The notes beneath the pieces were generated by a model. The model was not told where the DNA came from, ran no database searches, and was given only the letters and a program-made list of their open reading frames with translations. The position numbers were made by a program, and so were the translations under genes. From assembly GCA_014858325.1 (NCBI GenBank), contig RKCM01000083.1, positions 1 to 10,684 of the forward strand: a DNA stretch of 10,684 nucleotides. The letters run 5' to 3'. This DNA is from Oscillospiraceae bacterium. GTDB taxonomy: Bacteria; Bacillota; Clostridia; Oscillospirales; Ruminococcaceae. Below, one piece after another: positions 1-5,049 of the stretch. How positions within the stretch are numbered: position 1 is the first letter of the stretch; each line of letters starts with the position of its first letter.

Positions 1-2220
1 GTCCATCTGCTGCTCGCGGGTCAGGTCGATGAACTTGACGGCGTAGCCGGAGACGCGGATGGTGAAGTTGGCGTACTCCTCCTTCTCGGGGTGCTCCATA
101 GCGTCCAGCAGCTTCTCCTTGCCGAAGACGTTGACGTTGAGGTGGTGTGCGCCCTGATCGAAGTAGCCGTCCAACACCTGCACCAGATTCTCCACGCGCT
201 CGCCCTCGCTGTGGCCCAGCGCGTCGGGGTTGATGGTCTGGGTGTTGGAGATGCCGTCCAGGGCCCAGTGGTAGGGCAGCTTGGCCACCGAGTTCAGGGA
301 GGCCAGCAGGCCGTTCTGCTCCGCACCGTAGCTGGGGGTAGCACCGGGAGCAAAGGGGGTAAAGGCGGCACGGCCGTCGGGCAGAGCGCCGGTATACTTG
401 CCGTAGACCACGTTGGAGGTGATGGTGAGGATGGAGGTGGTGGCCTCGGAGTTGCGGTAGGTGTGGCGCTTCTTGATCATCTCCAGGAAGGTCTTCAGCA
501 GCCAGACGCCGATCTCGTCGGCGCGGTCGTCGTCGTTGCCGTAGCGGGGGAAGTCGCCCTCCACCTCAAAGCCGGTGGCAAGGCCGCTCTCGTCGCGGGT
601 GACCTTGACCTTGGCATACTTGATGGCGCTGAGGGAGTCGATGACGTGGGAGAAGCCTGCAATGCCGGTGGCAAAGGTGCGGCGGACGTCGGTGTCGATG
701 AGGGCCATCTCGGCTTCCTCATAGTAGTATTTATCGTGCATATACTGGATGAGGTTGAGCACGTTGACGTAGAGGCCGGCCAGCCAGTCCAGCATCTGGA
801 CGTACTTGGGCAGCACCTCGTCGTAGTTCAGGTACTCGCCGGTGATGGGAGCATAGTTGGGGCCGCACTGCTCGTGGCTCTTCTCGTCCACGCCGCCGTT
901 GATGGCGTACAGCAGGCACTTGGCGAGGTTGGCGCGGGCACCGAAGAACTGCATCTCCTTGCCGGTCTGGGTAGCAGACACGCAGCAGCAGATGGAGTAA
1001 TCGTCGCCCCACACCGGCTTCATCACGTCGTCGTTCTCATACTGGACGCTGCTGGTGTCGATGGAGATCTTGGCGGCGTACTTCTTGAAATTCTCAGGCA
1101 GAGCGGAGGAATACAGCACGGTCAGGTTGGGCTCCGGGGCGGGGCCCATGTTCTCCAGCGTATGCAGGAAGCGGTAGCAGCTCTTGGTGACCATGCTGCG
1201 GCCGTCCATGCCGATGCCGCCCACCTCCAGCGTAGCCCAGACGGGGTCGCCGGAGAACAGCTGGTTGTAGCTGGGGATGCGGGCGAACTTGACCATGCGG
1301 AACTTCATGGTCAGGTGGTCAATGAGCTCCTGCGCCTGGCTCTCGGTGAGGATGCCCTTGTCCAGATCGCGCTGGATGTAGATATCCAGGAAGGTGGAGA
1401 TGCGGCCCACGCTCATGGCGGCGCCGTTCTGGGTCTTGATGGCGGCCAGATAGCCGAAGTACAGCCACTGGCAGGCTTCCTTGGCATTTTTGGCGGGCTG
1501 GGAGATGTCGCAGCCGTAGGCCTCGGCCATCTTCTTCATCCCCTTCAGGGCGCTGATCTGGCGGGCGATCTCCTCCCGCAGGCGGATGACGTCATCCACC
1601 ATGGTGCCGTCGCCGCAGTTGGCCAGATCCTCCTGCTTGAAGCGGATCAGGGCGTCGATGCCGTACAGGGCCACGCGGCGGTAGTCGCCCACGATGCGGC
1701 CGCGGCCATAGGTATCGGGCAGGCCGGTGACGATGTGGGTGTGGCGGGCCATCTTCATCTCCGGGGTGTAGGCGTCGAAGACGGCCTGATTGTGGGTGCG
1801 GGTGTAGTCGGTGAAGATCTTATGCAGCTCGGGGTTGGGCTGGTAGCCGTAGGTGGTGCAGGCCTGCTCCGCCATCTTGATGCCGCCGTAGGGCATAAAG
1901 GCACGCTTCAGGGGCTTGTCGGTCTGCAGGCCGACGATCTGCTCCAGATCCTTCAGCTTCTCGTCGATATAGCCGGGGCCGTAGGAGGTCAGGCTGCTGA
2001 CCACCTCCGTCTCCATATCCAGCACGCCGCCCTTGGCACGCTCGGCCTTCTGCAGCTGCTGCAAAGCGCCCCACAACTTATCGGTCGCCTCGGTGGGGCC
2101 TGCCAGAAAGCTTTCGTCGCCGTCGTACGGGGTGTAGTTCTTCTGGATGAAGTCGCGGACATTGACCTCCTCTTTCCAGATGCGGCCCTCAAAGCCTTCC
2201 CATTGTTCAAAATTGATCAT
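1..2220 (-). CDS. pflB: Pyruvate formate-lyase (formate C-acetyltransferase), C-terminus cut by window edge
   Basis: Cytosolic glycyl-radical enzyme of anaerobic fermentation that converts pyruvate and CoA to acetyl-CoA and formate. The minus-strand frame is open from ATG at 2220 to the window edge, 740 codons. It begins MINFEQWEGFEGRIWKEEVN and carries the active-site cysteine region Y-S-I-C-C-C-V-S at about residues 408-415, followed by GKEMQFFGARANLAK. The glycyl-radical motif RVSGYAVKF has its radical glycine at residue 725. E. coli PflB is 760 aa with Cys418/Cys419 and Gly734, so only about ten residues are missing. By alignment Cys412-Cys413 are the catalytic pair and Cys411 is an extra cysteine where E. 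coli has Ala. The start is fixed by AAGGAGG at 2226-2232. The radical-SAM activase gene pflA would be expected beyond the left edge. A long open frame on the opposite strand is a codon-bias shadow. Confidence 0.98.
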   Translation of the reverse strand, partial: MINFEQWEGFEGRIWKEEVNVRDFIQKNYTPYDGDESFLAGPTEATDKLWGALQQLQKAERAKGGVLDMETEVVSSLTSYGPGYIDEKLKDLEQIVGLQTDKPLKRAFMPYGGIKMAEQACTTYGYQPNPELHKIFTDYTRTHNQAVFDAYTPEMKMARHTHIVTGLPDTYGRGRIVGDYRRVALYGIDALIRFKQEDLANCGDGTMVDDVIRLREEIARQISALKGMKKMAEAYGCDISQPAKNAKEACQWLYFGYLAAIKTQNGAAMSVGRISTFLDIYIQRDLDKGILTESQAQELIDHLTMKFRMVKFARIPSYNQLFSGDPVWATLEVGGIGMDGRSMVTKSCYRFLHTLENMGPAPEPNLTVLYSSALPENFKKYAAKISIDTSSVQYENDDVMKPVWGDDYSICCCVSATQTGKEMQFFGARANLAKCLLYAINGGVDEKSHEQCGPNYAPITGEYLNYDEVLPKYVQMLDWLAGLYVNVLNLIQYMHDKYYYEEAEMALIDTDVRRTFATGIAGFSHVIDSLSAIKYAKVKVTRDESGLATGFEVEGDFPRYGNDDDRADEIGVWLLKTFLEMIKKRHTYRNSEATTSILTITSNVVYGKYTGALPDGRAAFTPFAPGATPSYGAEQNGLLASLNSVAKLPYHWALDGISNTQTINPDALGHSEGERVENLVQVLDGYFDQGAHHLNVNVFGKEKLLDAMEHPEKEEYANFTIRVSGYAVKFIDLTREQQMD

Positions 2221-2394
2221 TGGAACCTCCTTGCTCCATTCCACGCGTAGGTTAGCGTGTTCTAACTATTGAGCCTTTGAAAAACCGCACTGTACAGGCG
2301 GCTTTCTGGGGGCGAAACGGTCTTGAACTGCCGGCTGCGGCAGCTCCAACTACAAGGTGTAGACAAAAATGAAAACCTGCCCACAAAATCTTGC
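2221..2394 (-). promoter_or_regulatory. Structured pflB 5' leader with palindrome and attenuator-like hairpin
   Basis: This is the roughly 175-nt transcribed leader inferred from the promoter at 2401-2429. On the minus strand it contains a 6-bp hairpin CTGCCG/CGGCAG (2328-2343). It then has a short CCGC/GCGG hairpin (2285-2301) followed directly by TTTTT, a weak terminator-like shape. Next comes GTTAG-N6-CTAAC (2251-2266) and finally the ribosome binding site. I do not recognise a known riboswitch class and saw no convincing match to the ZTP (pfl motif) consensus as I remember it. Whether the leader regulates pflB is inference. Confidence 0.4.
2251..2266. promoter_or_regulatory. Palindrome GTTAG-N6-CTAAC before pflB
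   Basis: Perfect 5-bp arms separated by six bases, about 30 bases upstream of the pflB start codon. The left side reads GGTTAG. The same pattern with 6-bp arms recurs at 2587-2604 in the same intergenic region, which argues for a shared DNA-binding protein. The protein is not identifiable. The arm resembles half of a DtxR/IdeR-type box, but the spacing differs from that 19-bp site. Confidence 0.45.
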
Positions 2395-2400
2395 GTTATT

Positions 2401-2429
2401 ATAATAGCAAGAACCACTTCAAAAAGCAA
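2401..2429 (-). promoter_or_regulatory. Probable pflB promoter
   Basis: On the minus strand a -35 TTGCTT (2424-2429), a 17-base spacer and a -10 TATTAT (2401-2406) form a good sigma-A type promoter. An overlapping TATAAT lies at 2398-2403. The start point would be near 2394, giving pflB a leader of about 175 nt. An imperfect inverted repeat, AACCACTT at 2412-2419 and AAGTGGGTT at 2438-2446, brackets the -35 hexamer and could be an operator. Confidence 0.65.
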
Positions 2430-2544
2430 TAGAAAACAAGTGGGTTTTCTTCCAAAGCGAGGGAAGTTCTTTGGGCAGAATGTAGAAAAAACGCTGAAAT
2501 CCCGGCGCGCACCCCTTTTTTCGGAGAAAACTGCAAATTAAGGG

Positions 2545-2573
2545 TTGACAAGACTAACCATCTATGGTATCCT
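2545..2573 (+). promoter_or_regulatory. Extended -10 promoter reading away from pflB
   Basis: A perfect -35 TTGACA (2545-2550), a 17-base spacer and -10 TATCCT (2568-2573) preceded by TG at the extended -10 position. The start point would be near 2580. A degenerate copy of the GGTTAG-N6-CTAACC operator (GGGTTG-N6-CTAACC, 2542-2559) covers the -35. A perfect copy follows the start point. There is no protein gene on this strand until 4715, and a terminator comes after about 230 bases, so the product is probably a short RNA. Confidence 0.6.
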
Positions 2574-2586
2574 GTTGTCACGGCAA

Positions 2587-2604
2587 GGTTAGTTAATTCT
2601 AACC
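2587..2604. promoter_or_regulatory. Palindromic operator GGTTAG-N6-CTAACC
   Basis: Perfect 6-bp arms with spacer TTAATT, at about +7 to +24 of the plus-strand promoter at 2545-2573. Related copies are at 2542-2559 (degenerate, same six-base spacing) and 2251-2266 (before pflB). The position suggests a repressor site. It could also simply form the 5' hairpin of the transcript, since any DNA palindrome also folds as RNA. Confidence 0.5.
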
Positions 2605-2763
2605 ACAGCTGCGGAGGTTTCCTGCAAGGCCTCCGAGGAAAGCAAATTCCTCCATTCCATTCTCTCTTTTTCTGGGCGCGTGCAGTGTTTTATGGTTTGC
2701 TCTGCACCCCCTGCGCGGCAAAGGCAGCTTTTGGTACGGCGGCCTTTGCAGACAGCAAGAAAA

Positions 2764-2815
2764 CAAAAACGGGACCCATCGCTTGACCACCGATGGATCC
2801 CGATTTTTGTTTGTG
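2764..2815. terminator. Bidirectional intrinsic terminator
   Basis: The stem CGGGA-C-CCATCG (2770-2781) pairs with CGATGG-A-TCCCG (2791-2802), with one C/A mismatch and a 9-base loop, flanked by A and T runs. On plus it is followed by ATTTTTGTTTG. On minus the stem is followed directly by TTTTTGTTTT. It can end transcripts from either side and closes the putative RNA at 2580-2815. Confidence 0.7.
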
Positions 2816-2839
2816 TTTTGTCGAAAACTATGCTATACT
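2811..2839 (+). promoter_or_regulatory. Second plus-strand promoter (extended -10)
   Basis: The -10 TATACT (2834-2839) is preceded by TG in the extended position. A weaker -35, TTGTGT (2811-2816), lies exactly 17 bases upstream, within the tail of the preceding terminator. The start point would be near 2846. The only thing downstream is a hairpin terminator about 65 bases away. Confidence 0.45.
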
Positions 2840-2845
2840 GAAACC

Positions 2846-2916
2846 GCAGTCCCCGGACTGTCAGAGGTGAAAAGTAACCGCTCACGGTTCCCCAACCAAC
2901 GGTTACTTTTCTTTGT
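2846..2916 (+). ncRNA. Putative very small RNA, about 70 nt
   Basis: The transcript implied by the promoter at 2811-2839 starts with a tight hairpin CAGTC-CCCG-GACTG (2847-2860). It ends with a perfect 11-bp stem AAAAGTAACCG (2870-2880) / CGGTTACTTTT (2900-2910), with GGTT-CCCC-AACC nested in its loop and CTTTGTT after it. There is no ORF. It could also be leftover regulatory DNA from a lost gene. Class and function are unknown. Confidence 0.35.
2870..2916 (+). terminator. Hairpin terminator with nested stem
   Basis: An 11-bp perfect stem (2870-2880 with 2900-2910) encloses GGTT-CCCC-AACC (2886-2897) and is followed by CTTTGTT. The T-tract is interrupted by C and G, so its strength is uncertain. 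Confidence 0.5.
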
Positions 2917-2919
2917 TCC

Positions 2920-2946
2920 AAAAAACCAAGACAAGTGATTGCCTGG
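2920..2946 (-). terminator. Intrinsic terminator (minus strand)
   Basis: On the minus strand CCAGG-CAA, loop TCAC, TTG-(T)-CTTGG forms an 8-bp stem with one bulged T, followed immediately by six T (2920-2925). It closes the short transcript from the promoter at 2988-3016. Confidence 0.65.
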
Positions 2947-2982
2947 TAAGGAGCTAGCCGTTTGCGGGCAGCACCTTTTGTA
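2920..2982 (-). ncRNA. Putative orphan leader or small RNA, about 60 nt
   Basis: On the minus strand a near-consensus promoter (2988-3016) is followed within about 60 bases by a terminator. In between is an imperfect hairpin GGTGCTGCCCG-CAAA-CGGCTAGCTCC (2950-2975). The layout of a folded domain and then a terminator resembles a riboswitch or attenuator leader, but the next minus-strand gene is pflB, 700 bases away. I cannot assign a riboswitch class. It may be a stand-alone RNA or the remains of a leader whose gene was lost. Confidence 0.4.
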
Positions 2983-2987
2983 TTTTC

Positions 2988-3016
2988 AATATAGACGTTT
3001 TTACGCGGATTGTCAA
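2988..3016 (-). promoter_or_regulatory. Near-consensus sigma-A type promoter
   Basis: On the minus strand a perfect -35 TTGACA (3011-3016), exactly 17 bases, and -10 TATATT (2988-2993). It is among the closest to consensus of the promoters in the window. It lies between the stop codon of the secreted-protein gene (3070) and the short hairpin unit ending near 2920. Confidence 0.65.
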
Positions 3017-3069
3017 CCCCAGCGGCTGACCGTCCGCTTTTTGTTTTATGAATGTTTTAGATTTTCAAA

Positions 3070-4071
3070 TTAGAGCACATAGCCCTTTGCGCTGTAGTCG
3101 TTCAGGTCTACACGAAATACTGTCCAGCCATCTGCGTTGCGATACATTCCCGGCGCAATTTCCGTATACTCAGGATTTCTACCGTTAGCAATCAAGGCCA
3201 TTTTGTTATAATCCCCTGCATTCCCCAACACCGTAAGGTCGCCAAGGAGCGAATACGCCTTCTTGACACGTAACCGCTGATTGTTTAGGTTCATCGTGTA
3301 ATAATCCATCCAATACTGAATTTTACTGGTGTCAGTGTAATCAATTGCAGCAAGTTCATCGTCCGTGTAAATGCCCTTTATGCAAAGAATCACTTCATTG
3401 ATTTCCTCGTTGGACGTACGCGTCATCATCAACTTTTCCAAATTGGGATAATAACGATCTGGCGTTTCCGCAATAGCGGCAGCTTTTGCGGCTCGAATCG
3501 CATCCACCTGCGTTTTTGTAGTCGGATAACCAGCGGCGATATAATCATTCAAGTCTATACGAACGTTATAATTAATTGCATCCTTAATAAAGCCATTCCC
3601 CAAAATGGTTGCTCCCGCGTTCGCCTCTGTAAATTCTTTTACCGCTGCCAAGTAGGTACTCTTTGAAATTCCGCCTTTGATTGCACCTCCGGCAGGGAGC
3701 AAATCATTGAGATAATACGTTTTGCTTTCACCGTTCTGACTGAGCACAGTGTATTCCATATAAATCGTCGGACCATTAATCTTTTCTTTTTTCGCTTTTG
3801 CATCAAATTCAGCTTGAGCGGTGTAGTCCGTATCCGAAAATCCAATTGCACCTGTGAGCGTTATTTCCACCGCATCACTATAGTCTTGGACTGTATTTGA
3901 AAAGACTTGGCTCAGGTAAGAATAGTAAAGTCTTCCCCGTGCCAAAACCTCTTCATTCGAATAAGTATACGCAACGGGAGCCGTCTGCTCAGGTGTTTCG
4001 GCAAACGCCTGCATCGGAACAAGAAGCATTAACAGAAATAGCAGGGAAGCCAAAACTCGTTTATACGACAT
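3070..4071 (-). CDS. Secreted protein of unknown function with a repeated LNDY motif
   Basis: 333 aa. The start is set by AGGAGG at 4079-4084. A clear Sec signal peptide (K/R, then hydrophobic 7-20, AFA at 22-24) predicts cleavage before ETPEQT, so the mature protein is probably exported. There is no lipobox, LPxTG anchor or further membrane span. Residues 169-182 (VRIDLNDYIAAGY) and 318-331 (FRVDLNDYSAKGY) are near copies, the second at the extreme C-terminus, suggesting two related modules. The middle is mixed alpha/beta, with an Ala/Lys-rich stretch at 188-202 and one cysteine at 230. I do not recognise a family. It is AT-richer than its outer neighbours. No good promoter of its own is visible: a TATAAT at 4090-4095 would start transcription inside the ribosome binding site. 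It is probably transcribed through the 4096-4142 hairpin from the lipoprotein gene. Confidence 0.8.
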   Translation of the reverse strand: MSYKRVLASLLFLLMLLVPMQAFAETPEQTAPVAYTYSNEEVLARGRLYYSYLSQVFSNTVQDYSDAVEITLTGAIGFSDTDYTAQAEFDAKAKKEKINGPTIYMEYTVLSQNGESKTYYLNDLLPAGGAIKGGISKSTYLAAVKEFTEANAGATILGNGFIKDAINYNVRIDLNDYIAAGYPTTKTQVDAIRAAKAAAIAETPDRYYPNLEKLMMTRTSNEEINEVILCIKGIYTDDELAAIDYTDTSKIQYWMDYYTMNLNNQRLRVKKAYSLLGDLTVLGNAGDYNKMALIANGRNPEYTEIAPGMYRNADGWTVFRVDLNDYSAKGYVL

Positions 4072-4095
4072 TGTATATCCTCCTTCAAAATTATA

Positions 4096-4142
4096 GTAAA
4101 AAACGGGAAACAGACTTTTGAACGCTGTTTCCCGTTTTTTAC
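4096..4142. terminator. Perfect 18-bp hairpin between lipoprotein and secreted-protein genes
   Basis: GTAAAAAACGGGAAACAG (4096-4113) pairs fully with its inverse (4125-4142) around an 11-base loop, and the arms include A6 and T6 runs. It is a classical terminator after the lipoprotein gene. The gene at 3070-4071 follows 25 bases later, so it probably allows partial read-through and lowers expression of the second gene, or stabilises the 3' end of the first message. Confidence 0.8.
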
Positions 4143-4151
4143 ATCGTTGTA

Positions 4152-4595
4152 TCAGAACTTGACCAAGGCAAAATAAATGGGTTCATCTGTCGCAGTCAAT
4201 GTTGCCGAAGCATAGCCAATGGTCTTAGCAACGCGGCCAGAAGAAGCCTTTTCGGAACGAATATAACCCGCGATCACAGACGCAGCGTTATCCAGCGAAG
4301 AGGTCGCAGTCGTTGCATAAATTGCATACTCCCTTGCGTTCACACCAGCAGCTGCCATAGCCTGAGCCTCGTTGCCAGAAGTGCGATAAACATCCAGGCA
4401 CACAACGGCCTTATCGCCCAAGCCGCTATCGTATGTTACATGAATCCCTGTACCAGACAGCTTGGAATTGATCTTGGACGTCAATTCTTTGTCTGCGTTT
4501 CCACTGACTCCACCACTGCTACCGCCGCAGGCAGTTAAAGCCAAGAGCATCATGCCTACCAGAAAAAGAGAAACCATGCGCAATGTCTTTTTCAT
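4152..4595 (-). CDS. Small lipoprotein of unknown function
   Basis: 147 aa with ribosome binding site AGGAGG just upstream. The N-terminus MKKTLRMVSLFLVGMMLLAL ends in the lipobox L-T-A-C, with Cys23 as the lipidated residue. A G/S-rich linker (24-33) follows. The mature part of about 115 residues alternates predicted strands and helices, with a conserved-looking V-V-C-L-D-V-Y near residue 65. I do not recognise a domain. It should sit on the outer face of the cytoplasmic membrane. It is the first gene of a minus-strand unit driven by the promoter at 4640-4668 and diverges from the XRE regulator. The secreted protein at 3070-4071 is probably co-transcribed. Confidence 0.8.
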   Translation of the reverse strand: MKKTLRMVSLFLVGMMLLALTACGGSSGGVSGNADKELTSKINSKLSGTGIHVTYDSGLGDKAVVCLDVYRTSGNEAQAMAAAGVNAREYAIYATTATSSLDNAASVIAGYIRSEKASSGRVAKTIGYASATLTATDEPIYFALVKF

Positions 4596-4639
4596 AATAA
4601 TTCCTCCTGAAAAAGATTATGTTGTGATTCGTTACGTCA

Positions 4640-4668
4640 ATAATACACCCGATAAGATGTAAAGTCAA
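4640..4668 (-). promoter_or_regulatory. Lipoprotein-gene promoter
   Basis: On the minus strand -35 TTGACT (4663-4668), a 17-base spacer and -10 TATTAT (4640-4645). The spacer and -35 lie inside the inverted repeat at 4651-4679, so a protein bound there would block RNA polymerase. Confidence 0.75.
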
Positions 4669-4690
4669 TACATCTTATCAGATGTGAAGT
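4651..4690. promoter_or_regulatory. Operator in the divergent promoter region of the XRE regulator
   Basis: A perfect 10-bp inverted repeat GATAAGATGT (4651-4660) / ACATCTTATC (4670-4679) with nine bases between. A direct repeat, AGATGTAAAGT (4655-4665) and AGATGTGAAGT (4680-4690), lies 25 bases apart. The third element abuts a possible plus-strand -10 TATAGT (4690-4695) for the XRE gene, whose -35 is weak. The arrangement fits a regulator that represses its neighbour and itself. Binding is inferred from position. Confidence 0.65.
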
Positions 4691-4714
4691 ATAGTCCTTT
4701 CAGGGGGCTTTACA

Positions 4715-5011
4715 ATGTACTGCTATGAACGATTGCGCGATTTACGGGAAGATGCAGACTTGACGCAAAAAGAAGTAGGCGCCATTCTAAGCACCACACA
4801 ACAGCAATATGCAAAATACGAATTGGGTGTACAGGAGATTCCAACGCACCACCTGATACGACTTGCCGATTATTATGCGGTCAGTTTGGATTATATTGTT
4901 GGGCGAGCGGATTGGGACGATGTTCAAATTTCAAGTCTTGTACATCAGTGGAACAGTGAGAAGAAGAAGAAATTCTTAAACGCAAATACAAGCAAAAAAG
5001 AAACACCATGA
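4715..5011 (+). CDS. XRE-family helix-turn-helix transcriptional regulator
   Basis: 98 aa. The ATG is preceded by CAGGGGG at a suitable distance. Residues 5-63 form a Cro/C1-type HTH: L-R-D-L-R, LTQKEVGAIL (16-25), the recognition region TTQQQYAKYELG (27-38), and the typical HLIRLADYYAVSLDYIVGR (46-64). The rest is a short charged Lys-rich tail (83-98) with no sensor or protease domain, so any signal input is unknown. It diverges from the lipoprotein gene, with a palindromic operator between them, so local and autogenous repression is the likely role. Small XRE proteins of this kind are common in phage and accessory islands. The AT-richer composition fits such an origin. Confidence 0.9.
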   Translation: MYCYERLRDLREDADLTQKEVGAILSTTQQQYAKYELGVQEIPTHHLIRLADYYAVSLDYIVGRADWDDVQISSLVHQWNSEKKKKFLNANTSKKETP

Positions 5012-5039
5012 GCAAAAAATCTCAAGGTGTTTCTTTTTT
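4994..5039. terminator. Bidirectional terminator between convergent genes
   Basis: AAAAAAGAAACACC (4994-5007) pairs perfectly over 14 bp with 5026-5039 around an 18-base loop. The left arm covers the last codons of the XRE gene. It serves the XRE gene on plus and the ATPase gene (stop at 5050) on minus. Confidence 0.8.
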
Positions 5040-5049
5040 ATAGTCTTAT

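Larger units (their letters stand above)
2580..2815 (+). ncRNA. Putative structured small RNA, about 235 nt, class unknown
   Basis: This is bounded by a good promoter (2545-2573) and an intrinsic terminator (2764-2815). Between them are successive perfect helices: GGTTAG/CTAACC (2587-2604), CGGAGG/CCTCCG (2612-2635), GAGGAA/TTCCTC (2635-2652, sharing one base with the previous helix), GTGCAG/CTGCAC (2680-2707) and GCAAAGGC/GCCTTTGC (2718-2749). There is no ribosome binding site with an ORF on this strand. I cannot match it to RNase P, tmRNA, SRP, 6S or a riboswitch. Minus-strand ORFs here lack a ribosome binding site and recognisable sequence. Existence is inferred from the signals and the function is unknown. 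Confidence 0.45.

Noticed and set aside
91..2250. 719-codon open frame on plus, opposite pflB
   Set aside because: The translation is low-complexity (H, L, G, V, A, D, Q rich) with no recognisable domain. It mirrors the real pflB codons on the minus strand, an effect of GC-rich third positions.
2323..2541. 72-codon plus-strand ORF across the pflB promoter region
   Set aside because: No ribosome binding site, a composition of translated AT-rich spacer, and overlap with promoter elements.
2580..2815. RNase P RNA, because of the string GAGGAAAG
   Set aside because: The conserved sequence that should follow in RNase P is absent and the unit is too short.
2589..2921. 110-codon and 63-codon minus-strand ORFs in the pflB upstream region
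   Set aside because: The longer starts at TTG without a ribosome binding site. Both run through terminator hairpins and other helices, and neither looks like a protein family.
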